Shown in pieces: positions 10,542 through 18,920 of a stretch of DNA of 38,091 nt. The notes beneath the pieces are model-generated. The model saw only the letters and a list, made by a program, of their open reading frames with translations, had not been told where the DNA came from and did not search any database. The DNA lies in NCBI GenBank assembly GCA_000277445.1, contig AJWJ01000208.1, positions 1 to 38,091 on the forward strand, written 5' to 3'. Made by a program: the position numbers and the translations under genes. Source of the stretch: Polysphondylium violaceum (Eukaryota > Evosea > Eumycetozoa > Dictyosteliales > Dictyosteliaceae). Numbering within the stretch: the stretch's first letter is position 1; every line of letters starts with the position of its first letter.

Positions 10542-11113
10542 ATAATCGAAATTCCATTGAGAGTATAATGATTGAGTATAATGATTTTGATGTTTATATA
10601 TTTCCTCTCTTTCTATCAAATAGAGTCTATGATGAAACAACAATATATTTTGAACTTGCAAAAAACATGTGTATTTGTTTTATTCTATTCAAATGATCAA
10701 GAAATAAAGAGTATTTCTAAATTTGCTATAATTTTAAAATCCTAAAAATCAAACTGGGAAAAAAAGATGTCCAAAAAAAAAATGAAAAAATTCAAAAAAA
10801 ATAAAATAGAAAAAATCGACAAAAATTTAAAAAAAAAAAATCACAGCTAAATTTTATCTTTTTTTTTTTTAAAAAACGACAAGTGGGATAGGAGATAATT
10901 GTCAATACTTTTTATTTATACCTCGTTCAAGTATCACTATCACGTATATAGTAATACTATTTATTTATTTTTAATTTCCCCTCTTTTATTTACACATACA
11001 CAGTACAGACATTATTTTTTATTATCTCACTCATTATTTATTTACCTCAATAGTCAACGATTATTCTATTGTTCCCTTATTCTATTATTCTATTATTATT
11101 ACGATAGTAATAA

Positions 11114-12667
11114 ATGATGGCAGCAAACAACACAATGAAGCGAAAAGAAAGTGTTGAAAACGATAACAACAATCAATCAACCACCACAACAACAAATATA
11201 AAAGATAAAAAAGAAAAAGATCCATTAAATTTCTTTTACAAACCTCACACAATTCTTGCACTTGTAATTGCTGGAATCATTACAATCTACTTTGCATTCA
11301 CCAAAGAACAAACTCAACGTGATAGTGTCAAAACGTATGTTTTTATTCATTAGCTTATTGTTATGTTTTGTTATTGTTGTTACCATCAATCAGTATAGGC
11401 ACAGATACTAATCATAGGATGTTAAACAGTGGAATTCTAGCAGCATGTTCAGCATTTTTATTATTTTCAATGTTACAAATGAGAGATGGGCTCTTTATTA
11501 GACCTCATCCAGCATTTTGGCGTGTTATTATGGGCTGTGGAGTATTGTATTTGTGCGCATTGGTATTTCTTTTGTTCCAATCAGCCGATGATGCACGTAT
11601 CATTATGAAACATATTGATCCAAGATTAGGTGTACCACTTCCAGAACGATCCTATGCCGACGCTTGTGATCTCTATACTCCCAATGACCCAGACAGTTAT
11701 TTTAAAAACCTTAAAAACACAGTTCAAGATGAATTTATTTGGGCCCATTTCTTTGGTTGGTGGGGCAAGACCTTACTCCTCAGAGACAGCGCTCTTTGTT
11801 GGGTTCTCTCGATTAGTTTTGAAATTTTAGAATTAACATTTGAACATCTTTTACCAAATTTCAAGGAATGCTGGTGGGATCACGTAGGTATCAGTAGTTG
11901 GTATATATCTAAAATCCAAGATATAAAGATATTAACGTCAATATATCTCTTTCTATATACAGATTATTTTAGATATTTTAGTTTGTAATGCACTCGGTAT
12001 TTTTATGGGATTACTTACCATTAGATATTTAAATATGAAAGAATATAATTGGGGAGGTGTCGAGGCAAAGACTCAACCAAAGAAATCAATTGCCATGAGA
12101 TTGTTTACTCAATTCACTCCAGCAACATTTGAGGAATATCATTGGGAAATTTTCTCTGAATGGAAGAGATTCCTCGCTGTCATTGGCTTGGTATTCTTGA
12201 TCTCCGTCATTGAATTGAATGCCTTCTTTTTGAAAACTCTTTTATGGATTCCACCACCCAATCCAATCAATATCTATAGATTATTGTTATGGTGTTTAAT
12301 TGGTACTCCAGGTCTCAGAGAATACTATCAATTTGCTACTGATCCGTAAGTTTTATAATTTAATTCCATCACATCTATAATTATAAATATATACTAATAT
12401 TATTGTTTTCATCATCATCTCAGAAAAACCAAAAAACTTGGTACTATGGCATGGATTTGCATTGCAGGTGTTTTTGTTGAAGTATTGATTTGTGTTAAAT
12501 ATGGTGGTGCTATGTTTTGGGCAATTCCCACTCCACCAGAGGTCAAATATCCATGGATTATCGGTACCTCCATCTTTACTGTCACCTCTATTTTCTACTT
12601 TGCTTTTTACAAAAAAAGAAACCCTTCTGCAAAAAACAATCAAAAATTTAAATCCAAAGTTAAATAA
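11114..12667 (+). CDS. Phosphatidylserine synthase (base-exchange type, PSS1/PSS2 family)
   Basis: Four exons, 11114-11334, 11394-11883, 11963-12345 and 12424-12667, with introns of 59, 79 and 78 bp. Phases agree and give 445 residues. The family exchanges serine for the head group of phosphatidylcholine or phosphatidylethanolamine in the ER membrane. Visible family features are RDGLFIRPHPAFWR, the FKECWWDH block followed after splicing by IILDILVCNALGI, FTPATFEEYHW, and several hydrophobic helices (roughly 8-9). The N-terminal 40 residues are polar and Thr/Asn-rich, and the C-terminus is Lys-rich. Two ATGs stand in tandem at the start; the first was used. Exon 2 read without splicing would break the WWDH-IILD block, which supports the 11884-11962 intron. 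Whether it prefers PC or PE cannot be told from sequence. Confidence 0.93.
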
Positions 12668-13112
12668 GAAGGTGTGTTTTTGAAAATAAATAGCTATATT
12701 GATACGATTACTACCAATTAGTTTATTATTGAGTTATTAAAGATAAGGACAAACAACTTTATTCAAGCGCTATCTGATAGGATTGGCGCAACTAGTTTAC
12801 AACATTGCATGTCCATATATTTAATGTATTCCAATTAAAAATGTTGCCTTCCTCAGAAAATATCACCTGGATTTATTTTTAACCTGAGCATGACTAATTT
12901 AATTTGTTTTGAAAAAATAACGGTGGCCTATTAAAAAAAAGGCGCCTTTTTTGAAAAATTCTAAATTTTCAAAAAAAAAAGACAAATCAAGATCACCGCA
13001 TAGATACACATAGGTTATAATATAGATATAGATATATAGTATAGATATAGATATCAAAGTTAAAGATCTACCCAACACATACACATACACCATACACCAT
13101 ACACAGACACAA
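12668..13112. other. Intergenic: PS synthase 3' region and APC3 promoter
   Basis: A 445-bp tandem-gene spacer. It contains an AATAAA near 12684 for the upstream gene and a nested palindrome pair at 12933-12976. A (TAGATA)n-like stretch (13020-13050) and ACACAT/CACCAT repeats run up to the APC3 ATG. Confidence 0.55.
12933..12976. repeat. Overlapping palindromes
   Basis: AAAAAAGGCGCCTTTTTT (12935-12952) is a perfect palindrome. Its right T6 arm is also the start of a second inverted repeat: TTTTTTGAAAAATT (12947-12960), CT, then AAATTTTCAAAAAA (12963-12976) with one mismatch. The two hairpins share an arm and cannot form together. Confidence 0.75.
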
Positions 13113-15773
13113 ATGGATGGATCAGTTTTAATTGATAATGCCACAGAAGTTATTCTGAAACAGGGTATAGCAGAGAGTTTAAGTAATTATATGACAAAGA
13201 ACGCTATATTTCTCGCAGAGAGATTGTTTGCTATGAACCCTAATCAAGAGTCTTTGCATACGTTGGCAAACATATATTACAGAATGAAGAAACCAAATCA
13301 ATGTCACATGTTGTTACAATCACAACCTCTGATATCACTAAAGAATAAATATCTAATGGCCGTGTGTTGTTTTGATTTAAATCAAATACAAGATGCCGAG
13401 ATTTATATATCTCAATGTTGTCAAGAAATTGAAGATAATGATAATAATGATATTAGTAATATTAGTAATAACAGTAACAATAACAACAACAACAACAACA
13501 ACAATAGTAATAGTAATAATGATGATTTAATAACAGAGTTTGATAATAGTCACAATAGTAGTAATATCAACAACAACAACAATATAGATAGTCCTTGTAG
13601 TATAGCATCAATATTTTATCTTATGGGTATGATATCAAAGAAACAAAATCAAAAGGAAAAGGCTGTGGAGTACTGGAAGAAATCGTTGATTGCCTATCCT
13701 TATTTTTGGGTTGCTTATGAACAACTATGTAATATTGGCCAAGATATAGACCCTTTAGAGTTTTTTAATATTGATATAATTAATAATAGTAATAGTAATA
13801 TAAGCAATACTAGCAATAATAGTAATAATAATAATAGTGAAAAACAAATAAATAATAGTAATATTAATAGCAATAATAATAATAATAAGAACATAACCAG
13901 TGCAACATCAATATCAACAATAACAACAAAAAACAATAGTGATCAAGATTTATTTTCAGTGCCTCCAACTACATTTAAATCTGCGTCAAAGTATAGTTTT
14001 ATGGCAAAGATAAAGAGTGCAAGTGGACCATACACTCCTTCATCTTCATCATTTTTAGATTCATCAATTAATATTACTCCCATCAACTTTAATTTATCTA
14101 TTCAAAACCAATTAAAACAACAGCAACAACAACAGCAACAGCAACAACAAAAGAATATCATTAAAAATTACTTGGTTACACCTCAAACACCATCACATTC
14201 ACTTGTTACCCCTATTCTACCAAAGAAAATGAATAAAATGGTATCTTCACCGATCCCAATGTTGATGGATACACCTGATTTCAAATTACCTCAACCTAGA
14301 ATAACAACAGCAACATCATCGTCATCAGTGATACCAAATACACCTTTTACACCATCAACAACAGCAACCACTACACCTTCATTGACAAATAAACAACAAC
14401 AACCACAAGTAAACGAACATCCACACAATAGTACAATATTACCACCAGCAATTAAAAAGAAAGCACCAGTAACAACAGCAACTACAGACACACCTTCATC
14501 GAGCTTAAAGAATCCAATATTCAATACCACTGCTTCATCCACGATTAAACATGTTAAAATCGGAGGTACAGAGGAATTCATTTTAAATGATCTCTCTAGT
14601 GATGAAGACCAAGACTATACTCATAATATTCATTTACAACAAGATAGTACATTTTTAGATGACGATGACGATGATGTTGATGATGATGAAGATCAACAAC
14701 AACAACAACACAATAATATCAATAATCAAATTATCGATGAATCAATACAAGAGGCTCATGTTCAATTGTTATCGTTAATGTATATATTGGCAGACTCGTA
14801 TAGATTGTTGTCGAGATATCAGTCCAGAGAATCGATTGAATCGTTTAAACGATTACCCGAACAACAGTACAAGACAGGCTGGGTGTTGAGCAAGATTGGC
14901 AAAGCCTATTTTGAAATGGTCGAGTACCGAGAAGCCAAGCAAGTGTTTGAAAACATGCGATTGCTCGAGCCCTACAGATTAGAGGGCACAGAGATTTACT
15001 CTACTACGCTGTGGCATCTGAAAGAAGAGATAGAGTTGGGATACCTTGCCCATCAATTGGTCGAATTTGACAGACTATCGCCCTTTTCCTGGTGTGTCGT
15101 AGGCAACTGTTTTAGTTTGCAAAAGGACCATGAAAACGCCCTAAAGATTTTCAAACGCGCCATCCAGCTCGACCCAATGTTTACCTATGCCTACACACTG
15201 TCGGGCCACGAGTACCTCTCCAACGACGAGTTGGACAACGCGCTCAACGCCTATCGATTGGCCGTCAAGATTGATCCCCGACACTACAACTCATGGTACG
15301 GTATCGGCCTGATCCACTACCGCCAAGAGAAGTACGAGTTGGCCGAATACTACTTTCGTAAAGCCCTCTCTATCAACGGCAACAGCTCGGTGCTCTATTG
15401 CTACCTGGGCATGACCATGCAGGCCCGCTCCAAACAACTCGAGGCCCTCGAGGCCTTGAAAAAGAGCATCAAGTTGCAGCCCAAGAATGCGTTTGCCAAA
15501 TTCAAGTTGGCATCATTTTTATTTAATCTTGGCCAGTACCAAGACGTCGTCACCGAGTTGATGGAGTTCAAGGAAAACGCGCCCAAAGAGACCCCCATCT
15601 ACATCCTGTTGGGCAAGGCATACAAAAACCTTGGTCAACTCGACAAGGCCCTCGACTGCCTCACCACCGCCCTGGATCTGGATCACCACAAAAACTCTAA
15701 TTACATTCGTTCCATTATCGACCGACTCCACGTGCCCGATGACAACGATAATCAAGATTTTGAATTCTCTTAA
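13113..15773 (+). CDS. anapc3: Anaphase-promoting complex subunit 3 (APC3/CDC27)
   Basis: A single 886-codon frame. APC3 is the TPR scaffold subunit of the APC/C ubiquitin ligase that binds the IR tails of coactivators and APC10. The N-terminus (about 15-90) carries the APC3-type helical repeats (NAIFLAERLFAMNPNQE, LHTLANIYYRMKK), and another TPR-like segment lies at about 168-205. The middle is a long low-complexity region with Asn, Gln and Ser/Thr-Pro runs (about 110-150, 225-560), and SPIP/TPxxP sites there could be phosphorylated. The C-terminal third (about 570-870) is a continuous TPR superhelix (for example HENALKIFKRAIQLDPMF, ALSINGNSSVLYCYLG). The conserved C-terminal part is visibly richer in C/G-ending codons than the N-terminal half. 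Seven in-frame TAA triplets in a row end the frame. Confidence 0.93.
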   Translation: MDGSVLIDNATEVILKQGIAESLSNYMTKNAIFLAERLFAMNPNQESLHTLANIYYRMKKPNQCHMLLQSQPLISLKNKYLMAVCCFDLNQIQDAEIYISQCCQEIEDNDNNDISNISNNSNNNNNNNNNNSNSNNDDLITEFDNSHNSSNINNNNNIDSPCSIASIFYLMGMISKKQNQKEKAVEYWKKSLIAYPYFWVAYEQLCNIGQDIDPLEFFNIDIINNSNSNISNTSNNSNNNNSEKQINNSNINSNNNNNKNITSATSISTITTKNNSDQDLFSVPPTTFKSASKYSFMAKIKSASGPYTPSSSSFLDSSINITPINFNLSIQNQLKQQQQQQQQQQQKNIIKNYLVTPQTPSHSLVTPILPKKMNKMVSSPIPMLMDTPDFKLPQPRITTATSSSSVIPNTPFTPSTTATTTPSLTNKQQQPQVNEHPHNSTILPPAIKKKAPVTTATTDTPSSSLKNPIFNTTASSTIKHVKIGGTEEFILNDLSSDEDQDYTHNIHLQQDSTFLDDDDDDVDDDEDQQQQQHNNINNQIIDESIQEAHVQLLSLMYILADSYRLLSRYQSRESIESFKRLPEQQYKTGWVLSKIGKAYFEMVEYREAKQVFENMRLLEPYRLEGTEIYSTTLWHLKEEIELGYLAHQLVEFDRLSPFSWCVVGNCFSLQKDHENALKIFKRAIQLDPMFTYAYTLSGHEYLSNDELDNALNAYRLAVKIDPRHYNSWYGIGLIHYRQEKYELAEYYFRKALSINGNSSVLYCYLGMTMQARSKQLEALEALKKSIKLQPKNAFAKFKLASFLFNLGQYQDVVTELMEFKENAPKETPIYILLGKAYKNLGQLDKALDCLTTALDLDHHKNSNYIRSIIDRLHVPDDNDNQDFEFS

Positions 15774-16134
15774 TAATAATAATAATAATAATTTAATAAA
15801 TAGATAGATAAAAAATTAATTTATTTTATTCTAACAATATCCAATATCCTATAATATCATGGGGAATTATATCTAGATATATGTATTTGTGGGCATAGAA
15901 TCTATTTTTATCTTTTTTTATCCCAAACGAGTAGTTGTTGAGTATGCAGAAAATTCATATTTTTTATTTTTTTATTTTTTTTTTTCGAAAAAATTTTGTA
16001 GAGATACACACCACACACAGAATAGTGTTTTTACTAGTACAACTACTTTACTCATTCTCACATATATATAGAGTAGTGATTGTTTGGATTGTTTAAATAC
16101 AAGTGTTTAATATAGATAGATTCTGAATAATAAT
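15774..16134. other. Intergenic between anapc3 and the TMEM135-like gene
   Basis: A 361-bp A/T-rich spacer. It starts with the rest of a (TAA)n run that includes the anapc3 stop, followed by AATAAA near 15796. It holds T-runs at about 15959-15982. Nothing else is recognised. Confidence 0.5.
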
Positions 16135-17062
16135 ATGATAATGAACAACTCGTCAAGTGGTGAAGGTGAAATTAAACAAGAGCAACAACCAGAGCAACAA
16201 CCAGAGCAACAAAATGTTGAAATTAAAGATAATGAATTAAAAGTAGAGGATTTAACCAAAGAAATCAATAATGTAGATGACGGTAGATTATGCAAACATA
16301 AGGATAACTGTATAATCTCTGTTTTGAAAACCCTTGGTAGAGGTTTCATTATTGGATATGGTTTAAGAGCTTCTTTAGCTTTGGTTACTGGTATTGTTAT
16401 GAGAAGATTATATAAAAAGTATACACATAGATAGAAGTAGTAGTAATAATCAAAACCAAAGAAATATATATTAATATATTAATAATGATGAATATAGTCC
16501 AAGAAAATTAATTGATCAATCAATATTACATAAAGATCCAATTGGATTTGGATTATTCTTGGCATTTTATACAGGAGGTTATAAAGCAGTGCTTTGTTTA
16601 TTAAGAAATATTAGAAAGAAAGATGATGGAATCAATGCAGCTATAGCTGGTTTTATATCTGGTGGTGCTATGGCTTTTTCAAAGAGTACTGAAATGGCTT
16701 TATATTTATTTGCTAGAGCTTTAGAATCTTTATTTAATGCTGGTGTTAAAAGAGGGTAAGTTATTAATATTGGAGTAATAATAGTATAACCATTTGTAGG
16801 AGAAGTAGTCGTAGCATTTATATTAATAATGATTAATAACAACCACTTCTATAGTTATTTGAAATCATATAAACATGGTGATTCACTTTTATTCTGTTTG
16901 TGTACAGCTATTCTTTTCCATGCATTTGTATGGGAACCAAATTCAGTTCGTCCATCTTATTTGAAATTCTTGTCAAAGGTAGCTGGTTCTAAAAGAGATC
17001 TTGGAAAGATTACCTCTGTTATCAGAGAAATGTATTATCAACAAAAAGCATTAACCCATTAA
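16135..17062 (+). CDS. tmem135: TMEM135-like membrane protein (C-terminal half, Tim17-like)
   Basis: Three exons, 16135-16418, 16498-16755 and 16855-17062, with introns of 79 and 99 bp; 249 residues in frame. The spliced product matches the C-terminal half of TMEM135, a peroxisomal/mitochondrial membrane protein linked to fatty-acid and mitochondrial dynamics. Visible family blocks are TGGYKAVLCLLRNIRKKDDG, AIAGFISGGAMAF, LFARALESLFNAGVKRG and WEPNSVRPSYLKFL. Gly/Ala-rich helices fit a Tim17-like fold. The first 60 residues are a Gln/Glu-rich polar leader. Animal TMEM135 has about 458 residues, so this protein lacks the N-terminal part or carries a replaced N-terminus. Acceptor 16854 was chosen because the earlier AG at 16798-16799 leads to a stop. 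A second ATG lies two codons after the first. Confidence 0.85.
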
Positions 17063-17139
17063 ATAATAAATAATAAATAACAACAACAAAATATATACAC
17101 AGAGTTTCAATAATAATAGTAACAGACAGATAGGGTAGT

Positions 17140-18114
17140 TTATTTATTTGTTTTTGTTTTTGTTTTGGATTTCTTGTGTTTGACAATCTCTGCTTCTTCT
17201 ACGTCCTCTGTGTCATAGTAGTGATCATCGTTGGATGCTTGAGCAGATTGGTGATATGGGTTGTTGTCGAGTTTTTGTTGCTGTTGTCGTTTGATTTCTT
17301 CGCCTTGTCCTTCGACGCTGTCCTCTTGAATCAGGGGGTTTTGGTAGACGGTGAAGCTCTGGGAGAGCGAGGGAATGAATACGTTTATATTTCTGATGAT
17401 CAAGTCTTTTTTAAATCGTTTACCTCGGGTTTTCATTGTGTCGATGAGATACTTGTCGTTCTTAATGCCCACCACTTGAACCTCTGCGCCTGAACCCTCC
17501 CGAGTGACGTTTTGGAATGTCATAAATTTACAAATGAATACCTTGTCCTTGGCGTTGGGTTCCTTGTGTTTTTCAAATTGACAGTCTTGGATATCGGGCA
17601 GACGCACGGGAGAACGGGTTATGTTTTCAATGAGGGTTCGGTGTTTTTGGACGTGTAGCACCACCTGTTGATAAAACTTTTTATAATAGTAGGTCTTGTA
17701 GGCTAGATAGCCGAAAAACACAAATCCTGCTGGCCCTATCGTCGACATGATTACATCAAATGTGATACCAATTATACTCGAGCCTATCGCCAACACACCG
17801 ATTGCGGTGGTGCCCAACGACGAGAGTATGTTTCTAATGATAGATGTAGATTTAATTGAAAAATATCTTTTTCCCTCGCTCGCTAGCTGTTTTCTATCAT
17901 TTATAATTGTAATATTTCTATTTCTATTCTCATTATTATTATTATTATTATTATTATTGTTATTATTATTTACAAGTTGTTTATTGATACAAATTAAATT
18001 ATTCTGGTTATTATGATTTGATATCAAGAGTTTAATTGGTTTCTGTTGGTAGTGTTGAGATATTATTATATTATTGGGTGATCTTAGAAATCTATTTATA
18101 TTTGATCTAATCAT
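17140..18114 (-). CDS. Probable mitochondrial inner-membrane protein, weakly TIM21/COA1-like
   Basis: 324 residues from the ATG at 18114; the frame is open further upstream but without an ATG. The N-terminus (MIRSNINRFLRSPNN) is basic and free of acidic residues, like a mitochondrial presequence. After an Asn run comes KRYFS, a good R-x-(F/Y)-S type processing site at about residues 82-86. Hydrophobic segments lie at about 96-140. A domain of about 120 residues follows, predicted alpha/beta, with QKHRTLIENITRSPVRLP leading into strand-like segments ending in VQVVGIKNDKYLI. This pattern (anchor, short helix, small sheet domain) resembles TIM21/COA1 proteins, but similarity is weak. The tail is acidic, then Lys/Thr-rich. 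The gene converges on the TMEM135-like gene with only 77 bp between stops. Confidence 0.6.
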   Translation of the reverse strand: MIRSNINRFLRSPNNIIISQHYQQKPIKLLISNHNNQNNLICINKQLVNNNNNNNNNNNNNENRNRNITIINDRKQLASEGKRYFSIKSTSIIRNILSSLGTTAIGVLAIGSSIIGITFDVIMSTIGPAGFVFFGYLAYKTYYYKKFYQQVVLHVQKHRTLIENITRSPVRLPDIQDCQFEKHKEPNAKDKVFICKFMTFQNVTREGSGAEVQVVGIKNDKYLIDTMKTRGKRFKKDLIIRNINVFIPSLSQSFTVYQNPLIQEDSVEGQGEEIKRQQQQKLDNNPYHQSAQASNDDHYYDTEDVEEAEIVKHKKSKTKTKTNK

Positions 18115-18920
18115 GTTTAATTGATTTGCATATGAGATGAATATTTGCAAAAATGAACATAATATGCACTTCACCCCCCCTAAAATTTTTTTTTTTTTTT
18201 TTTATTAATTATTCATTTTTGCATTTACATGAATATGTTATCATTATGATTATAATTCTATTCATTATGATTATCTCTAATGAATTCTTTCATAATCAAA
18301 GAAGATATTATTTTGACTTTGAAATTTAACAATCATTGAAAATTTTGGGCACTTTTGACAAATCAAAGAATGAAAAGATATTATTATTATCTGGAGAGTA
18401 TTGTGAGTAAAGATAAATGTATATTTCGAAAAATATACTCTCGTGATTGAATCGCTCATCTGTGACTCAAATGTGTTTCTAACTCCCTTTATTGTAAAAT
18501 GATAGTCAAAAATGTCACTTTTACATAAAATCCATCACACATCTCTCATATTATTTTATTCAAATTAAAATATTGGGCAAGTCGCCCTACTCTTTGATTA
18601 CGTTTTACGGGCACTTTTTTTTAATTGTGGGGTGTTTCAAAACACTCTCAGACTATTATGGATAAAATCCGAGAAGTAAGTCACAACAATCAACATTATA
18701 CCATTGATCTCGCAAAGAAGAGATAAATATCCAAATAGCTCTCAAAACAGCCAATCCTATTCGACAACAGAGGAGCAGATTTTCAAAAAGTGTCAAAGGT
18801 TTGGGATATTTGTTATCTGTAATCTGTTCATATTTATTAAATTATTAGGTGAATGTATGTTTTAAATAGGACTCAACTTTAAAAAAGAAAACAAAAGTAT
18901 TTTAATAGTCAAAGGGAATT
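18115..18920. other. Divergent intergenic region before the polyketide synthase gene
   Basis: 806 bp. It contains a C7/T18 tract at 18174-18203 and A/T-rich DNA to about 18560. A small GGGC-AAGTC-GCCC hairpin lies at 18578-18590, followed by a T8-9 run near 18617. The segment at 18657-18830 is richer in G/C and exon-like: an ATG at 18658 opens 22 codons and includes a GTAAGT. None joins clearly to the polyketide synthase frame, so it is left as leader or relic sequence. Confidence 0.45.

Larger units (their letters stand above)
10224..11113. other. Divergent intergenic region: spore-coat-like gene and PS synthase
   Basis: An 890-bp spacer between two divergent genes. The left part, nearer the spore-coat-like gene, holds an inverted repeat with GT/CA-rich boxes (10457-10541). 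The right part (about 10745-10880) is made of poly-A/poly-T runs, and a pyrimidine-rich stretch precedes the PS synthase ATG. No coding frame is supported. Confidence 0.6.

Noticed and set aside
18115-18174. N-terminal extension of the mitochondrial protein to 18174
   Set aside because: It begins with GTG, not ATG; the first ATG at 18114 opens a good presequence.
18578-18625. Small hairpin (GGGC/GCCC) followed by a T-run as a Pol III small RNA
   Set aside because: The stem is only 4 bp and no internal box A/B or DUSE-like element precedes it.
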